From positions 949,748 through 1,013,747 of the forward strand of contig CAVXVA010000008.1 in the NCBI GenBank assembly GCA_963765075.1: a stretch of 64,000 nt of DNA, read 5' to 3'. Position numbers and translations under genes: made by a program. Below the pieces are notes generated by a model. The model did not search any database. It saw only the letters and a list, made by a program, of their open reading frames with translations, and was not told where the DNA came from. This DNA is from JAENVU01 sp963765075 (GTDB taxonomy: Bacteria; Actinomycetota; Acidimicrobiia; IMCC26256; JAENVU01). Each line of letters starts with the position of its first letter. Position 1 is the first letter of the stretch. Positions 63,772-64,000 of the stretch are shown one piece after another.

Positions 63772-63976
63772 GCGTGGCTCCGTGGTGTCGGCAGTCGGTA
63801 CAACCGGCTATGCGCATCGCGAGTGCGGTTGCGCGACGTCGGCTGTTTTCCGTGCCACTTCCGTGCCACTACGGACGGTTACTCAGGGTTACTGGCGGTC
63901 ACTCGTTGGTACTCGTTGACCACCCTGACCAGCGCAAACCCCTAAACGCCCTGGTAGCGAAATCGCCCCTGGAGAG
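63772..63976. other. Right-end regulatory/arm-site region
   Basis: No gene. Contains CGTGCCACTTCCGTG at 63850-63864, repeated near the left end (55977-55991), and a cluster GGTTACT, GGTTACT, GGTCACT at 63879-63903. These are good candidates for integrase arm-binding sites and the operon promoter. Confidence 0.5.
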
Positions 63977-64000
63977 TTTGCAAGCAGGAAGTCGTGGGTT
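63977..64000 (+). other. attR core (partial, truncated by window end)
   Basis: Identical to tRNA-Ala bases 55865-55888 and not preceded by a 5' tRNA half. It continues beyond the window. Confidence 0.85.

Larger units (their letters stand above)
55865..64000 (+). mobile_element. tRNA-Ala-integrated genomic island with ABC-3C and AbiE cassettes
   Basis: At least 8.1 kb, bounded by tRNA-Ala and a partial duplicate of its 3' half at the window end, with its integrase near the distal end. Cargo in order: three-gene ABC-3C system (+), AbiEii and AbiEi (-), integrase (-), unknown protein (-). The motif CGTGCCACTTCCGTG is repeated near both ends, as expected for integrase arm sites. The right boundary continues past the window. 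Confidence 0.85.

Noticed and set aside
63977..64000. Second tRNA-Ala gene at the window end
   Set aside because: Only the part from the anticodon loop onward is present, with unrelated sequence upstream; it is an att duplication.

Overview
The DNA is very GC-rich, is packed with ATGA/GTGA start-stop overlaps, and encodes actinobacterial families: a conservon-type kinase/roadblock/GTPase set, DUF3054 and DUF4395 membrane proteins, an Ada/AlkA-Ogt repair pair, and many acyl-CoA and SDR enzymes. I infer a free-living actinomycete of the Acidimicrobiia/Ilumatobacter type, but no marker gene in the window fixes the taxon. A technical point matters for every reader: about 20 genes are broken by single-base indels although both halves keep clear homology. 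This is most likely sequencing or assembly error. It clusters at 0-14.7 kb, 31-32 kb and 40-55 kb; the blocks 14.7-30.9, 32.2-39.8 and 55.1-63.8 kb look clean.

0-43.2 kb is chromosomal. It holds lipid, fatty-acid or xenobiotic catabolism genes: a D-aminoacylase-like amidohydrolase, a diaminopentanoate-dehydrogenase-like enzyme, SDRs, enoyl-CoA hydratases, an amidohydrolase behind a KstR-like palindrome, a PhyH dioxygenase, an MBL hydrolase, an acyl-CoA synthetase and an acyl-CoA dehydrogenase behind a palindrome. Around these lie a SulP transporter, the alkylation-repair cluster, a molybdopterin oxidoreductase with an HxlR regulator, an arylsulfatase, an aminotransferase, a branched-chain-amino-acid-type ABC transporter with fused permeases behind a TetR-type palindrome, the conservon (lacking its DUF742 member), a PLP lyase/SnoaL/DUF7064 cassette, a large secreted alpha/beta-hydrolase lipoprotein, a nitrilase, a luciferase-like enzyme and an ABC-F protein. 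Two families of hairpin repeats sit in the gaps between genes.

43.2-55.8 kb is a first accessory region. A tyrosine integrase and an excisionase-like HTH protein are followed by a P-loop kinase, an IS110/IS1111-type element, a divergent pair (a PD-(D/E)XK-like nuclease and a DUF4238 protein), a radical SAM/SPASM maturase, an IS21 element whose istA carries a precisely mapped IS256 insertion, and an RCC1-repeat gene that looks truncated by the IS21.

55.86 kb to the window end is a second, well-defined island. It is integrated at the anticodon loop of tRNA-Ala(TGC), and a 24-base copy of the tRNA 3' half reappears at 63977-64000. It carries a three-gene, translationally coupled ABC-three-component (ABC-3C) cassette: a nuclease-like effector, a small middle component, and a DUF3732-like SMC/ABC ATPase with a CxxC hook. 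Next come an AbiEi/AbiEii toxin-antitoxin pair whose toxin has an unusual WYL-like C-terminus, then the island integrase and an unknown partner protein. This compact double-defence island is the most interesting part of the window.
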